A stretch of 58,049 bases of DNA from Erysipelothrix anatis. GTDB taxonomy: Bacteria; Bacillota_I; Bacilli_A; Erysipelotrichales; Erysipelotrichaceae. The stretch covers positions 1-58,049 of the forward strand of contig NZ_WTSX01000015.1 of assembly GCF_009828745.1 (NCBI RefSeq). Direction: 5' to 3'. The notes beneath the pieces were generated by a model that made no database searches, was not told where the DNA came from, and saw nothing but the letters and a program-made list of their open reading frames with translations. Numbering within the stretch: the stretch's first letter is position 1; each line of letters begins with the position of its first letter. Position numbers and translations under genes: made by a program. Below, one piece after another: positions 19,713 to 26,804 of this stretch.

Positions 19713-20352
19713 GCACGAGCAATCAGTTTTATCAAATATTGACACTCACATTTTTGATTACTTTCAAAATGAAACGAGCGGTCATGATTACTATCATATT
19801 AAGCGTGTTGTGGATATCACTTCACGCTTAATTGCTTTAGAGGACGAAGCCCGGTATTTGGCACTTCTGATTGCGTATTTTCATGATGTTTTTGATGACA
19901 AAGTTAATCCGACAGATGACTTGGACAGCTCGTTACGCGAGTTGTTTATATCATGGAATCTTGACTTTGATGGACTAGAATCCGAAATAATTGCCGGTGT
20001 CGCACAAATTGGTTACAAGGGTGGACATGGCGTTGTAAATAAAACGTATGCGGCTCAGTATGTGAGTGATGCGGATATGATTGACTCAATGGGGGCGATC
20101 GGCATTGCACGAACCTTCTATTATGCAGGATCCAAGGGAACACCGATTTACGATCCTTCGCTCAAAGGTGTCACAATCGAGAGTTATGATGACTATCGCA
20201 ATGTGCAACGTAATGCTATTGATCACTTTGATGAAAAACTATTAAAGCTCATTGACTGGATTAAGACGCCTGAGGGTAAACGTATGGCACAAGAACGTCA
20301 TGATGTCATGCAGGCATTTAAAAATCAGTTCTACAAAGAAATGGATATTTAA
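19702..20352 (+). CDS. HD-domain phosphohydrolase (YpgQ/YedJ-like)
   Basis: The protein has the HD metal-binding layout: [15 protein letters not shown] near residues 25-40 and [10 protein letters not shown] around residue 60, followed by a helical C-terminal half with [22 protein letters not shown]. This arrangement (H...HD...D) matches small HD hydrolases such as YpgQ and YedJ, which in studied cases act on nucleotides or PPi-linked substrates. I start it at ATG 19702, overlapping ptsI by 11 bases, because an earlier in-frame ATG at 19678 lies deep inside ptsI. The true substrate is unknown. Confidence 0.82.
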   Translation: MLSKHEQSVLSNIDTHIFDYFQNETSGHDYYHIKRVVDITSRLIALEDEARYLALLIAYFHDVFDDKVNPTDDLDSSLRELFISWNLDFDGLESEIIAGVAQIGYKGGHGVVNKTYAAQYVSDADMIDSMGAIGIARTFYYAGSKGTPIYDPSLKGVTIESYDDYRNVQRNAIDHFDEKLLKLIDWIKTPEGKRMAQERHDVMQAFKNQFYKEMDI

Positions 20353-20354
20353 TC

Positions 20355-20993
20355 ATGGCAAGGGATGAAAACATAATGGTTTTTGTACATGGCTTAGGTC
20401 AAGATGCGACTGCATGGAATGATGTCCTAAAAGTAATGCCTGATACACTTACACTTCGAGTTCCAAGTTTATTGAAGTCTACTGGTACGCAACAACTCAC
20501 ATATCAAACACTTTATGAAAGTTTTGAGACTATGTGCTTAGAATACAAAGCACCAATCCAGTTATGTGGACTTTCGCTAGGGGCAATTCTATCTCTAAAT
20601 TATGCCATCGATCATCCAGAACGCGTTGAATCACTGGTTTTGATTGCACCACAATATCGTATCCCTAAGTTCCTCTTTACAATACAAAATGGAGTTTTTC
20701 GGATTCTTCCTCAAAAATTTTTTAAAAATATGGGGTTTTCAAAGAATGATACGCTATCATTAATGAAATCAATGACACACTTAGATTTCACATCGCGTTT
20801 GGATGCAGTTCATATGAATACATGGGTTCTATGTGGTACCAAAGACCGAGCGAATCGCAAAGCGGCAGAGTCATTAACCACTTTGCTTTCGAATGCAACC
20901 TTTAAACAGGTGAGTGATGCAGGACATGAAGTCAATAAAGATAACCCGTTAGCGCTTGCTGCAATACTCAATAGTATTGTGTGTGGTGAATAA
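20355..20993 (+). CDS. Alpha/beta hydrolase
   Basis: This protein of 212 residues has a complete alpha/beta-hydrolase triad: the oxyanion segment FVHGLGQDATAW, the nucleophile elbow GLSLG, an acid in CGTKDRAN and a His in DAGHEVNKDNP. There is no signal peptide, so it is probably cytoplasmic. It begins two bases after the HD gene and likely shares its transcript. The family covers esterases, lipases and C-C hydrolases, and nothing here narrows the substrate. Confidence 0.85.
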   Translation: MARDENIMVFVHGLGQDATAWNDVLKVMPDTLTLRVPSLLKSTGTQQLTYQTLYESFETMCLEYKAPIQLCGLSLGAILSLNYAIDHPERVESLVLIAPQYRIPKFLFTIQNGVFRILPQKFFKNMGFSKNDTLSLMKSMTHLDFTSRLDAVHMNTWVLCGTKDRANRKAAESLTTLLSNATFKQVSDAGHEVNKDNPLALAAILNSIVCGE

Positions 20994-21100
20994 TCAATAC
21001 AAGTTTCACATAAAAATTCACGGAATATTCAATTCTGTCACGTGAATAACGATGATAAACCCCTCAAAATCTGTTAAGATAATATAAAGGGGGTATTACT

Positions 21101-21304
21101 ATGAAACAATCAACAAAATTTGGATTAGGAATTGCTTTTGCAACCGGTTTAACAGTAGCTGCGGGTTCATTCGCATACTACCAGTTACGAGACTCAGAAG
21201 CAGCTCAAAACAAACGTAAAGCCAAAGAAGCCCTTGATTATCTTCAAGAAAAATATGGTGAAGAAATCATGGAAGGCAAACGTATCGAAATTTTAGAAGA
21301 CTAA
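21101..21304 (+). CDS. Small membrane-anchored protein, function unknown
   Basis: The 67 residues consist of an N-terminal membrane segment (about residues 8-27, GLGIAFATGLTVAAGSFAYY) and a charged, helical cytoplasmic tail (AQNKRKAKEALDYLQEKYGEEIMEGKR). I do not recognise a family. The upstream region carries a GATAAT/TAATAT-like -10 near 21078-21085. The ribosome-binding site is unusual: AAAGGGGG (21086-21093), seven bases from ATG. Its AAAGGGG core is exactly complementary to the CCCCTTT loop of sRNA B1 in the downstream array. It has its own terminator. Confidence 0.72.
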   Translation: MKQSTKFGLGIAFATGLTVAAGSFAYYQLRDSEAAQNKRKAKEALDYLQEKYGEEIMEGKRIEILED

Positions 21305-21305
21305 G

Positions 21306-21329
21306 CAAAAGGGAAACCTTTTGTTTTTT
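21306..21329 (+). terminator. Terminator of the 67-aa gene
   Basis: Stem caaaagg / ccttttg with loop gaaa, followed by six T residues, two bases after the stop codon. Confidence 0.88.
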
Positions 21330-21344
21330 CTTTTCTTAATAAGA

Positions 21345-21399
21345 GTCACATATTCTAACATTATCTTATGGTATTTTCACCGTAATGTCTTGCTATACT
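21345..21399 (+). promoter_or_regulatory. Promoter and upstream box of putative sRNA A1
   Basis: TGCTATACT at 21391-21399 is an extended -10. There is no -35 hexamer at the right distance. The box TCACATATTCTAACA begins at 21346, exactly 48 bases before the TATACT, the same spacing as in the other four units. This pattern suggests activation by a DNA-binding protein. Confidence 0.65.
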
Positions 21400-21404
21400 T
21401 ACAC

Positions 21405-21540
21405 ATGTAAGAACTCCTTCTTACGACTCAATAATAAGATCTTCTCCTATAATTCATTCCCTGTGAATTTAATGTATCTTATTATTCCATATTCTTTCCC
21501 CTTAAGAGAAAAACGAGGCACATAATCGCCTCTTTTTTTT
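21405..21540 (+). ncRNA. Putative small RNA A1 (C-rich-loop family)
   Basis: The predicted transcript is about 136 nt. It starts with a perfect 7-bp hairpin, GTAAGAA / TTCTTAC, with loop CTCC. An 11-bp helix (aataataagat 21430-21440 with atcttattatt 21476-21486) then encloses the linker CTTCTCCT and a hairpin AATTCA / TGAATT with loop TTCCCTG. A small hairpin with a CCCCTTA loop follows, and the terminator GAGGC / GCCTC plus eight T ends it. There is no start codon with a credible reading frame. Start and end are inferred from the -10 and the terminator. Confidence 0.75.
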
Positions 21541-21552
21541 ATTTCAAATGTA

Positions 21553-21607
21553 ATCACACATTCTAACACGAACCTGTGAAAGTTTATCCGTATTTGAGGG
21601 CTATACT
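21553..21607 (+). promoter_or_regulatory. Promoter and upstream box of putative sRNA A2
   Basis: TATACT at 21602-21607 is the -10, and the box TCACACATTCTAACA starts at 21554, again 48 bases upstream. The DNA between the box and the -10 differs from unit A1, so the conservation of box and spacing is not simply the result of a recent duplication. Confidence 0.65.
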
Positions 21608-21612
21608 TACAA

Positions 21613-21744
21613 ATGTAAGAACTCCTTCTTACGACCCTAATAAGATCTTCTCCTACAATTCATTCCCCTATGAATTACAATGTATCTTATTAATCCATAT
21701 TCTTTCCCTTAAAAGAAATGAGGCACATAATCGCCTCTTTTTTT
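21613..21744 (+). ncRNA. Putative small RNA A2 (C-rich-loop family)
   Basis: About 132 nt, parallel to A1: hairpin GTAAGAA / TTCTTAC with loop CTCC, a 9-bp helix (taataagat 21638-21646 with atcttatta 21684-21692), linker CTTCTCCT, hairpin AATTCAT / ATGAATT with loop TCCCCT, hairpin TTCTTT / AAAGAA with loop CCCTTA, and terminator GAGGC / GCCTC with seven T. Base changes relative to A1 keep the pairing (a U-G pair in A1 is U-A here), which supports RNA structure. Confidence 0.75.
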
Positions 21745-21804
21745 GTGTTTGATATGAAGTTGTCGTGAAGAAATTGGAGAACTGGGTGATGCTATGAAGT
21801 GCTA

Positions 21805-21813
21805 TGCTATAAT
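21805..21813 (+). promoter_or_regulatory. Extended -10 promoter of the two-component system
   Basis: TGCTATAAT stands 15 bases before the start codon of the response regulator. No TCACA box is found 48 bases upstream, so this promoter appears to differ from the sRNA promoters. Confidence 0.75.
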
Positions 21814-21828
21814 CAAAATGGTGATATT

Positions 21829-22500
21829 ATGGAAACAATACTTGTAATTGAAGATGAATTTGAAATTCGACGCTCACTCGTTAAGAACCTGGAAAAAGAG
21901 GGGTTTTTAGTTTATGCGACGGGTTATGCGGAGGAAGGATTTGACCTTCTTAGAAAACATCCAATAGATCTCATTTTATTAGATATGATGCTACCTCAAA
22001 TGCAAGGGGATGTGTTTTTGGAAACATTGCGCCAGCAGAATCAAACGATTCCAATAATTGTTATAAGTGCTTTGAGCGATGAGCAAATTCAATACAAAGC
22101 ATTTGATCATGATGTTGACGATTATGTCGTCAAACCATTTTCGATGAATATTCTCACATACAAAATTAAAGCAGTCCTCCGGCGGATTCCAAAAGATACA
22201 GCACCCGAAGATATGATTAATTATGCAGGCTTAGTGCTATCAATTGATAATTATGAAGTGCGTTATCACCAAACTGCTATTATTCTGACAGCTAAAGAAT
22301 TTGAGATTTTGCAGCTTTTGATGTTAAATATTGGACGTGTGTTTACCCGTGAGGAAATTTTAACACTGGTTTGGGGTTATGACTATTTTGGCGATGCTCG
22401 TAATATTGATGTGCACGTCAAGAATCTTCGTAAAAAACTTCCAATTCAATGTATTGCAACAATTAAGGGCGTTGGTTACCGTTTGGAGGTGAAATCATAA
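21829..22500 (+). CDS. OmpR/PhoB-family response regulator
   Basis: The receiver domain (residues 1-115) has the acidic pair in VIEDE, the phosphorylated Asp52 in LILLDMMLP, the Ser/Thr position in VISALSD and the Lys in DDYVVKPF, so it looks fully active. The winged-helix domain (about 128-223) ends with VHVKNLRKKLP and TIKGVGYRLEV, typical of OmpR-type DNA binding. I chose ATG 21829, preceded by ggtgat and in line with the family N-terminus; an upstream in-frame ATG at 21799 lies at or before the promoter. It overlaps the kinase gene by one base. The neighbouring sRNA promoters are candidate targets. Confidence 0.93.
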   Translation: METILVIEDEFEIRRSLVKNLEKEGFLVYATGYAEEGFDLLRKHPIDLILLDMMLPQMQGDVFLETLRQQNQTIPIIVISALSDEQIQYKAFDHDVDDYVVKPFSMNILTYKIKAVLRRIPKDTAPEDMINYAGLVLSIDNYEVRYHQTAIILTAKEFEILQLLMLNIGRVFTREEILTLVWGYDYFGDARNIDVHVKNLRKKLPIQCIATIKGVGYRLEVKS

Positions 22501-23870
22501 TGAAGTACTTTAAAAACCTCAAACTCTTTCCGAAAACATTTGCACTGACTTTAATTACAATCTTAACAACAATCATGGTCTTTGCGTTTGGCTTCAAATT
22601 TATGTATACATCGTATATTAATAGTTTTCTTGATAAGCAATTTAACAGTTCCGTCTCACAAGTACAGAATATGCTCGAAACTTCATCAATGGATAATCTT
22701 ATTTTGAATAATAAGCTAATTGAATTTGAGCGTAGTGCGGGAGTGTATATTGTCGTTACAGATGCATATCGCAATGTTGTGTATCCGTATACTGGTGGGA
22801 TTTATCTGCCATCTTTGGAAACGGCAACGACCCAAATTATTTCTGGTGATGTGAATATCTCTGCAAGTGTTGTGGGCACCACATCAACGGCGCGAACTAA
22901 AGAGTTTCAATTTCTTAATGCGGGAAATGTGTATACAGCCCGGATTGCCTCGAATACGGGTATTGATAATGAAATGTTCTCGTCAATATTTTTTAGTGTG
23001 ATGCCGTACATGGTTATTGTTGGTCTCATTGTTTCGGCACTCATATCTTACATTTATGCGCGGTATACCGCTCATAAAATTATTCACTTGAATCACATTA
23101 TGGAAAAAATGGAGTCGTTTCAATATGTCGCTTTAGATGCACCGGTTCGTGGTGATGAAATCGCAACCTTGGAAAATCAGATTGATCACTTATACAAACG
23201 TCTGATGCATGAGATGGATACTATACAAAAATTTGAAAAGGATCGCGATATCTTTATGAAAGGAAGTATTCATGAGCTTAAGACACCACTTATGGTCATG
23301 AGTTTGTATATTGAAGAGTTAATGCATGATGAAGAACTCCCGTTAAATTACCAGGAGATAATTTACGAACTAAATCATAAATTAGTGCACATGAATGCTT
23401 TGATTAACGAAACGCTAAAGGTTAGTCGCTTAGAATCAATTCGAGATATACCAAATCTAATTGTTAAAGAGCCATTAGAGACGGTACAGGCCTTGTATCA
23501 TCCTATGTTGGTTGATAATCGCCAACAACTTGATCTAGATATTACGTCTTCAACGGTACCAATGAGTGAATTAGATTTTAGTCGTGTCACTTCGAACTTA
23601 ATTGGAAATGCGATTCGCTATGGAACCGTTGATTCTACGATAAAAATGATACTCTCTGATACTGTGCTCAGTGTTTCAAATGTCTATGAAGGGGCATGGG
23701 ATGACAGTGTCAATCTTTGCGCACCGTTCACGAGCATGGGACAACATGATGACAGTCATGGACTGGGCCTCTATGTTGTATCGATGATTCTCAACAAATA
23801 CAACTATTCCTATAATTATATATACGATTCACGTGAACATTGTTTTACCTTTACCATATTTTTAAAATAG
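22500..23870 (+). CDS. Sensor histidine kinase
   Basis: The protein has two membrane segments (about 13-37 and 164-186) bracketing an extracytoplasmic sensor region of about 125 residues, then a linker of HAMP type, a dimerisation domain with phosphorylated His258 in GSIHELKTP, and an ATPase domain with N box NLIGNAIRYG and G2-like SHGLGLYVVSMILNKY. The 456 residues fit. The large extracytoplasmic loop separates it from the short-loop BceS type that senses through its ABC transporter. A terminator overlaps its stop codon, so the exporter genes behind it are transcribed separately. Confidence 0.93.
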   Translation: MKYFKNLKLFPKTFALTLITILTTIMVFAFGFKFMYTSYINSFLDKQFNSSVSQVQNMLETSSMDNLILNNKLIEFERSAGVYIVVTDAYRNVVYPYTGGIYLPSLETATTQIISGDVNISASVVGTTSTARTKEFQFLNAGNVYTARIASNTGIDNEMFSSIFFSVMPYMVIVGLIVSALISYIYARYTAHKIIHLNHIMEKMESFQYVALDAPVRGDEIATLENQIDHLYKRLMHEMDTIQKFEKDRDIFMKGSIHELKTPLMVMSLYIEELMHDEELPLNYQEIIYELNHKLVHMNALINETLKVSRLESIRDIPNLIVKEPLETVQALYHPMLVDNRQQLDLDITSSTVPMSELDFSRVTSNLIGNAIRYGTVDSTIKMILSDTVLSVSNVYEGAWDDSVNLCAPFTSMGQHDDSHGLGLYVVSMILNKYNYSYNYIYDSREHCFTFTIFLK

Positions 23871-23890
23871 AGCCTTCGGGCTCTTTTTTT
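23870..23890 (+). terminator. Terminator of the two-component operon
   Basis: Stem gagcc / ggctc with the stable loop ttcg, followed by seven T residues. The stem starts in the kinase stop codon. Confidence 0.9.
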
Positions 23891-23938
23891 ATCTTTACAC
23901 TAACTTCATCTTGACCCCATGAGTACTCCATATCTTAT

Positions 23939-23947
23939 TGTTATGAT
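23939..23947 (+). promoter_or_regulatory. Possible extended -10 promoter of the ABC exporter genes
   Basis: TGTTATGAT stands 24 bases before the permease start codon. A TTGACC hexamer lies at 23911-23916 but is 25 bases from this -10, too far for a normal promoter. Confidence 0.5.
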
Positions 23948-23970
23948 GGGTTCGAAAGCGAGGAATATAC

Positions 23971-25434
23971 ATGAATATTTATCAGCGGGCACTCACGAGT
24001 ATCTCGAAACGAAAGGGAAAAACACTCATCTTATTTATGGTTGTTTTTCTTCTTGGAAATTTAATTGCGGGTGCGGCGGCGGTCTACAATGCAACACAGC
24101 AATTAGAAACATCGATGAAAGAACAGTTGGGTGCAAAAGCACGCATTGATCTGGACTTTATGAATTTGAAACAGAATGATGTCATTATGCCATTAACCGC
24201 AGACCAAGCGGATGCGATTGGTGCGCTTCCTGAGGTAAAATCAGTTTCGTACCAATTAAATACGCATATGGGTTCAGAAAAGCTAAAGCGCTATACTCAA
24301 GAAAAGCAAGATGAGACAACCAATGGCATCATGATTTCTGGAAGTGCCAGTCTTGCGGACTTTGCGAATTTCAGTTTAGTGGGAAGTAGACATGAACTCC
24401 CAGATGCATTTATGAATGGAAAGCAAAAAATTATCGAAGGAAGGTATCCCAAAGCAAGTGACACCGAACGTGAAATTCTTATTTCCAAGAAACTTGCATC
24501 ACAAAATGCGCTCGAATTGGGATCTGAAATTACATTGGATCATAGCCTAGTAGAATTTGATCCGAAAGCACAAGACATCAACGTTAAACAAAAGGAATCG
24601 TTTACCTTTAAAGTTGTAGGAATATTTGACACGACAGACTCAGCGTCAAGTAATGACCCGATGGCATCTTTTATGGAAGAAGGACAACACAATACCCTGT
24701 ACACGAACTATGAGTTTCTAGCGGCCTTAGATCTAGCGGATGCTAAAGTCATGGCAACATTTGAAAAAGGTTTTTGTAACAGTGTTGAAACATGTCGTAC
24801 CATGGTAACGCCCACGTATGAATTAACGTCACCCGATGTTATTGATCAGTTTGTTGAAAAGGCAAACCAACTGCTTAATAGTAAGCAATTTAAAATCGAA
24901 ACGACTAAAGACAGTTTTGATGCCGTTGCTGGATCGCTAATGAACATGAAGGAAATGTCGAACACGATTTTACTATTTGGAGTTGGAGGATCTGTTTTGG
25001 TATTATCATTAGTTCTTATCTTGTTTATGCGTGATCGCAAACATGAGTTTGGTATCTATCAAGCTTTAGGTGAGACAAAACTAAAATCAATGTTCCAAGT
25101 ACTTCTAGAAGTTATCTTGATATCGGTACTAGCGGTAAGTTTAGCGCTCTTTACTGGATTGAAACTGGCAGGCGGCTTATCACAGTCGATGATTCAAAAT
25201 CAATTAAAACAACAAGAAACACCACCGGAAGGAAACTTTGTCATGAGTATTGGAGGGTCGGAAAACCAACTTACCGATATTACTGAGGAAGAGATTGCAA
25301 AAAACTTTAAAGTTGAAATTAGTCAAGAATATGTTGTGGTCTTTTATAGCATCATGCTTGGAACAACACTTGCTGCAACCATGGTTTCATCGATATATAT
25401 TTTAAGACTTAAACCAAGAGAAATTTTACTATAG
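23971..25434 (+). CDS. ABC transporter permease (MacB/FtsX type)
   Basis: The membrane topology is that of MacB-like exporters: one membrane segment near the N-terminus (about 18-39), a large extracytoplasmic domain of nearly 290 residues, then three segments near 330-352, 370-395 and 455-478. The last helices carry the FtsX pattern (VLSLVLILFMRDRKHEFGIYQALGETKLKSMFQVL). It is followed nine bases later by its ATPase. Exporters of this type move peptides or lipids, or sense antimicrobial peptides; the substrate here is unknown. The start has an aggaa ribosome-binding site. Confidence 0.88.
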   Translation: MNIYQRALTSISKRKGKTLILFMVVFLLGNLIAGAAAVYNATQQLETSMKEQLGAKARIDLDFMNLKQNDVIMPLTADQADAIGALPEVKSVSYQLNTHMGSEKLKRYTQEKQDETTNGIMISGSASLADFANFSLVGSRHELPDAFMNGKQKIIEGRYPKASDTEREILISKKLASQNALELGSEITLDHSLVEFDPKAQDINVKQKESFTFKVVGIFDTTDSASSNDPMASFMEEGQHNTLYTNYEFLAALDLADAKVMATFEKGFCNSVETCRTMVTPTYELTSPDVIDQFVEKANQLLNSKQFKIETTKDSFDAVAGSLMNMKEMSNTILLFGVGGSVLVLSLVLILFMRDRKHEFGIYQALGETKLKSMFQVLLEVILISVLAVSLALFTGLKLAGGLSQSMIQNQLKQQETPPEGNFVMSIGGSENQLTDITEEEIAKNFKVEISQEYVVVFYSIMLGTTLAATMVSSIYILRLKPREILL

Positions 25435-25443
25435 GAGGTATTT

Positions 25444-26103
25444 ATGTTAGAAATCGAAAATGTTTCATTTAGCTATCAGGATGGTACACAACGCAAAAAT
25501 GTCTTGGATGATATCAGTGCAAATTTTGAAAGGGGTGTTTTCTATACTATTTTAGGTGAATCGGGATCTGGAAAGACTACATTACTTTCAATGTTGAGTG
25601 CTTTAGATATCCCGGAAAAGGGACGAATTCTGTGCGATGGTCGTGACATTCAAAAGACAGGACTTCAGAAGTATCGGCGCAATGAGATTGGTATTGTCTT
25701 TCAGAATTTTCATTTGATCCCGTATATGTCAGGCTTACAAAATGTATTGGTAGCGATGTCTATTACCGACAATGAAGTAGGTGGAACACAACGAGCTCTT
25801 GAAATTCTAGAAGATTTAGGAATTACTGAACGTATGGCGAAACGTCCAGTAACGCAATTATCTGGGGGTGAACAACAACGTGTTGCGATTGCGCGTGCTC
25901 TTGCAACGGATATCGATATTATGCTCGCAGATGAGCCAACAGGTAATCTCGATAAGAAAACCCAACAGGAAATTATTAATGTCTTCAAAACATTGGCGCA
26001 TGAATATAATAAATGTGTTATTGTCGTTACACATTCTAATGATGTATCACGAGGTAGTGACAAAGTGTATCGAATGGAAGCGGGCAGACTGGTCGAAGGA
26101 TAA
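25444..26103 (+). CDS. ABC transporter ATP-binding protein (MacB/LolD type)
   Basis: This is a 219-residue ABC ATPase with Walker A GESGSGKTT, Q-loop in GIVFQNFHLIPYMSGLQNV, signature LSGGEQQRVAIARALA and Walker B IMLADEPTGNLD. The GNLD ending and the QNFHLIP segment are typical of the LolD/MacB/SalX subfamily that pairs with FtsX-type permeases. The ribosome-binding site is aggagg. Its stop codon is followed after one base by the TCACA box of the first downstream sRNA unit, so the array is packed directly against it. Confidence 0.93.
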   Translation: MLEIENVSFSYQDGTQRKNVLDDISANFERGVFYTILGESGSGKTTLLSMLSALDIPEKGRILCDGRDIQKTGLQKYRRNEIGIVFQNFHLIPYMSGLQNVLVAMSITDNEVGGTQRALEILEDLGITERMAKRPVTQLSGGEQQRVAIARALATDIDIMLADEPTGNLDKKTQQEIINVFKTLAHEYNKCVIVVTHSNDVSRGSDKVYRMEAGRLVEG

Positions 26104-26158
26104 GTCACATTTTCTTCCATAGTTCTATCGTGTTCTCATCACAAAGATACAATATACT
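26104..26158 (+). promoter_or_regulatory. Promoter and upstream box of putative sRNA B1
   Basis: TCACATTTTCTTCCA begins at 26105 and TATACT at 26153, a start-to-start distance of 48 bases. A second TCACA lies in the spacer at 26139. No -35 hexamer is found. Confidence 0.65.
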
Positions 26159-26164
26159 AACAGT

Positions 26165-26281
26165 GTAAGATAATTCTTACATATGTTAGTTCTCCAAATA
26201 ATTCATTCCCCTTTGAATTATCAGATATTACATATTCTTCTCCCTTAAAAAAACGAGGCTCATAATCGCCTCTTTTTTTTT
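26165..26281 (+). ncRNA. Putative small RNA B1 (C-rich-loop family)
   Basis: About 117 nt: hairpin TGTAAGA / TCTTACA with loop taat, linker GTTCTCC, hairpin ATAATTCA / TGAATTAT with loop TTCCCCTT, unpaired TTCTTCTCCCTT, terminator GAGGC / GCCTC with nine T. It shares the middle hairpin, the pyrimidine-rich segment and the terminator with units A1 and A2, although the 5' hairpin loop lacks CTCC. Confidence 0.75.
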
Positions 26282-26290
26282 GCAGAAACA

Positions 26291-26345
26291 GTCACATTTT
26301 CTTCCATAGTTCTATCGTATTCTCATCACAAAGATACAGTATACT
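26291..26345 (+). promoter_or_regulatory. Promoter and upstream box of putative sRNA B2
   Basis: TCACATTTTCTTCCA at 26292 and TATACT at 26340, again 48 bases apart. Confidence 0.65.
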
Positions 26346-26351
26346 AACAGT

Positions 26352-26468
26352 GTAAGATAATTCTTACATATGTTAGTTCTCCAAATAATTCATTCCCCTA
26401 TGAATTATCAGATATTACATATTCTTCTCCCTTAAAAAAAACGAGGCTCATAATTGCCTCTTTTTTTT
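26352..26468 (+). ncRNA. Putative small RNA B2 (C-rich-loop family)
   Basis: Nearly identical to B1, about 117 nt. The middle hairpin is one pair longer (ATAATTCAT / ATGAATTAT) with loop TCCCCT. The terminator stem is unchanged (GAGGC / GCCTC); the loop ends in tt instead of tc. Confidence 0.75.
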
Positions 26469-26478
26469 CGCAGAAACA

Positions 26479-26533
26479 GTCACATTTTCTTCCATAGTTC
26501 TATCGTATTCTCATCACAAAGGTACAGTATACT
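26479..26533 (+). promoter_or_regulatory. Promoter and upstream box of putative sRNA B3
   Basis: TCACATTTTCTTCCA at 26480 and TATACT at 26528, again 48 bases apart. Confidence 0.65.
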
Positions 26534-26539
26534 AACAGT

Positions 26540-26652
26540 GTAAGATAATTCTTACATATGTTAGTTCTCCAAATAATTCATTCCCCTGTGAATTATCAGA
26601 TATTACATATTCTTTCCCTTAAGAAAAAGAGGCCCATAATCGCCTCTTTTTT
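26540..26652 (+). ncRNA. Putative small RNA B3 (C-rich-loop family)
   Basis: About 113 nt. The middle hairpin has loop TCCCCT and a T-G closing pair. The last pyrimidine segment, TTCTTTCCCTTAAGAA, can fold as TTCTT / AAGAA with loop TCCCTT, as in the A units and unlike B1 and B2. The terminator is GAGGC / GCCTC with six T. Confidence 0.75.
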
Positions 26653-26804
26653 GTTATATTAAAAAAATGAAACATCTGTATTATCCATGAAAATATAAAA
26701 AACTCATAATTATTAAATTTTGATTAACTTGTTCAAAAATTAATTTAAATTATCTTCAAAAATGACATACAATTTATATATAGAAAATCAGGGGGGGGTA
26801 TTCT

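Larger units (their letters stand above)
26104..26652 (+). repeat. Three tandem sRNA units of about 187 bp
   Basis: Three near-identical units begin at 26104, 26291 and 26479 (periods 187 and 188). Each contains a box, a -10, the transcribed part and a terminator, with few differences between copies. A spacer of the form gcagaaacag separates the units. The sequence fills the gap between the ABC ATPase and the orphan regulator at 26805, and no protein gene is visible in it. Confidence 0.92.

Noticed and set aside
21340-21745. Possible small open reading frames inside the repeated units
   Set aside because: No start codon with a ribosome-binding site gives a frame conserved between copies, while stems and terminators are conserved.
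23894-23947. TCACA-like box (ttacac) about 47 bases before the exporter -10, as in the sRNA promoters
   Set aside because: The box match is weak and the spacing is off by one; a shared regulator cannot be argued from this alone.
25710-26120. 136-residue minus-strand open frame opposite the ABC ATPase
   Set aside because: It lies wholly antisense to a clearly conserved gene and has no family pattern or ribosome-binding site.
26104-26652. Regularly spaced repeats resembling a CRISPR array
   Set aside because: The repeat units are about 187 bp with promoter and terminator in each and no short unique spacers; no cas genes are in the window.
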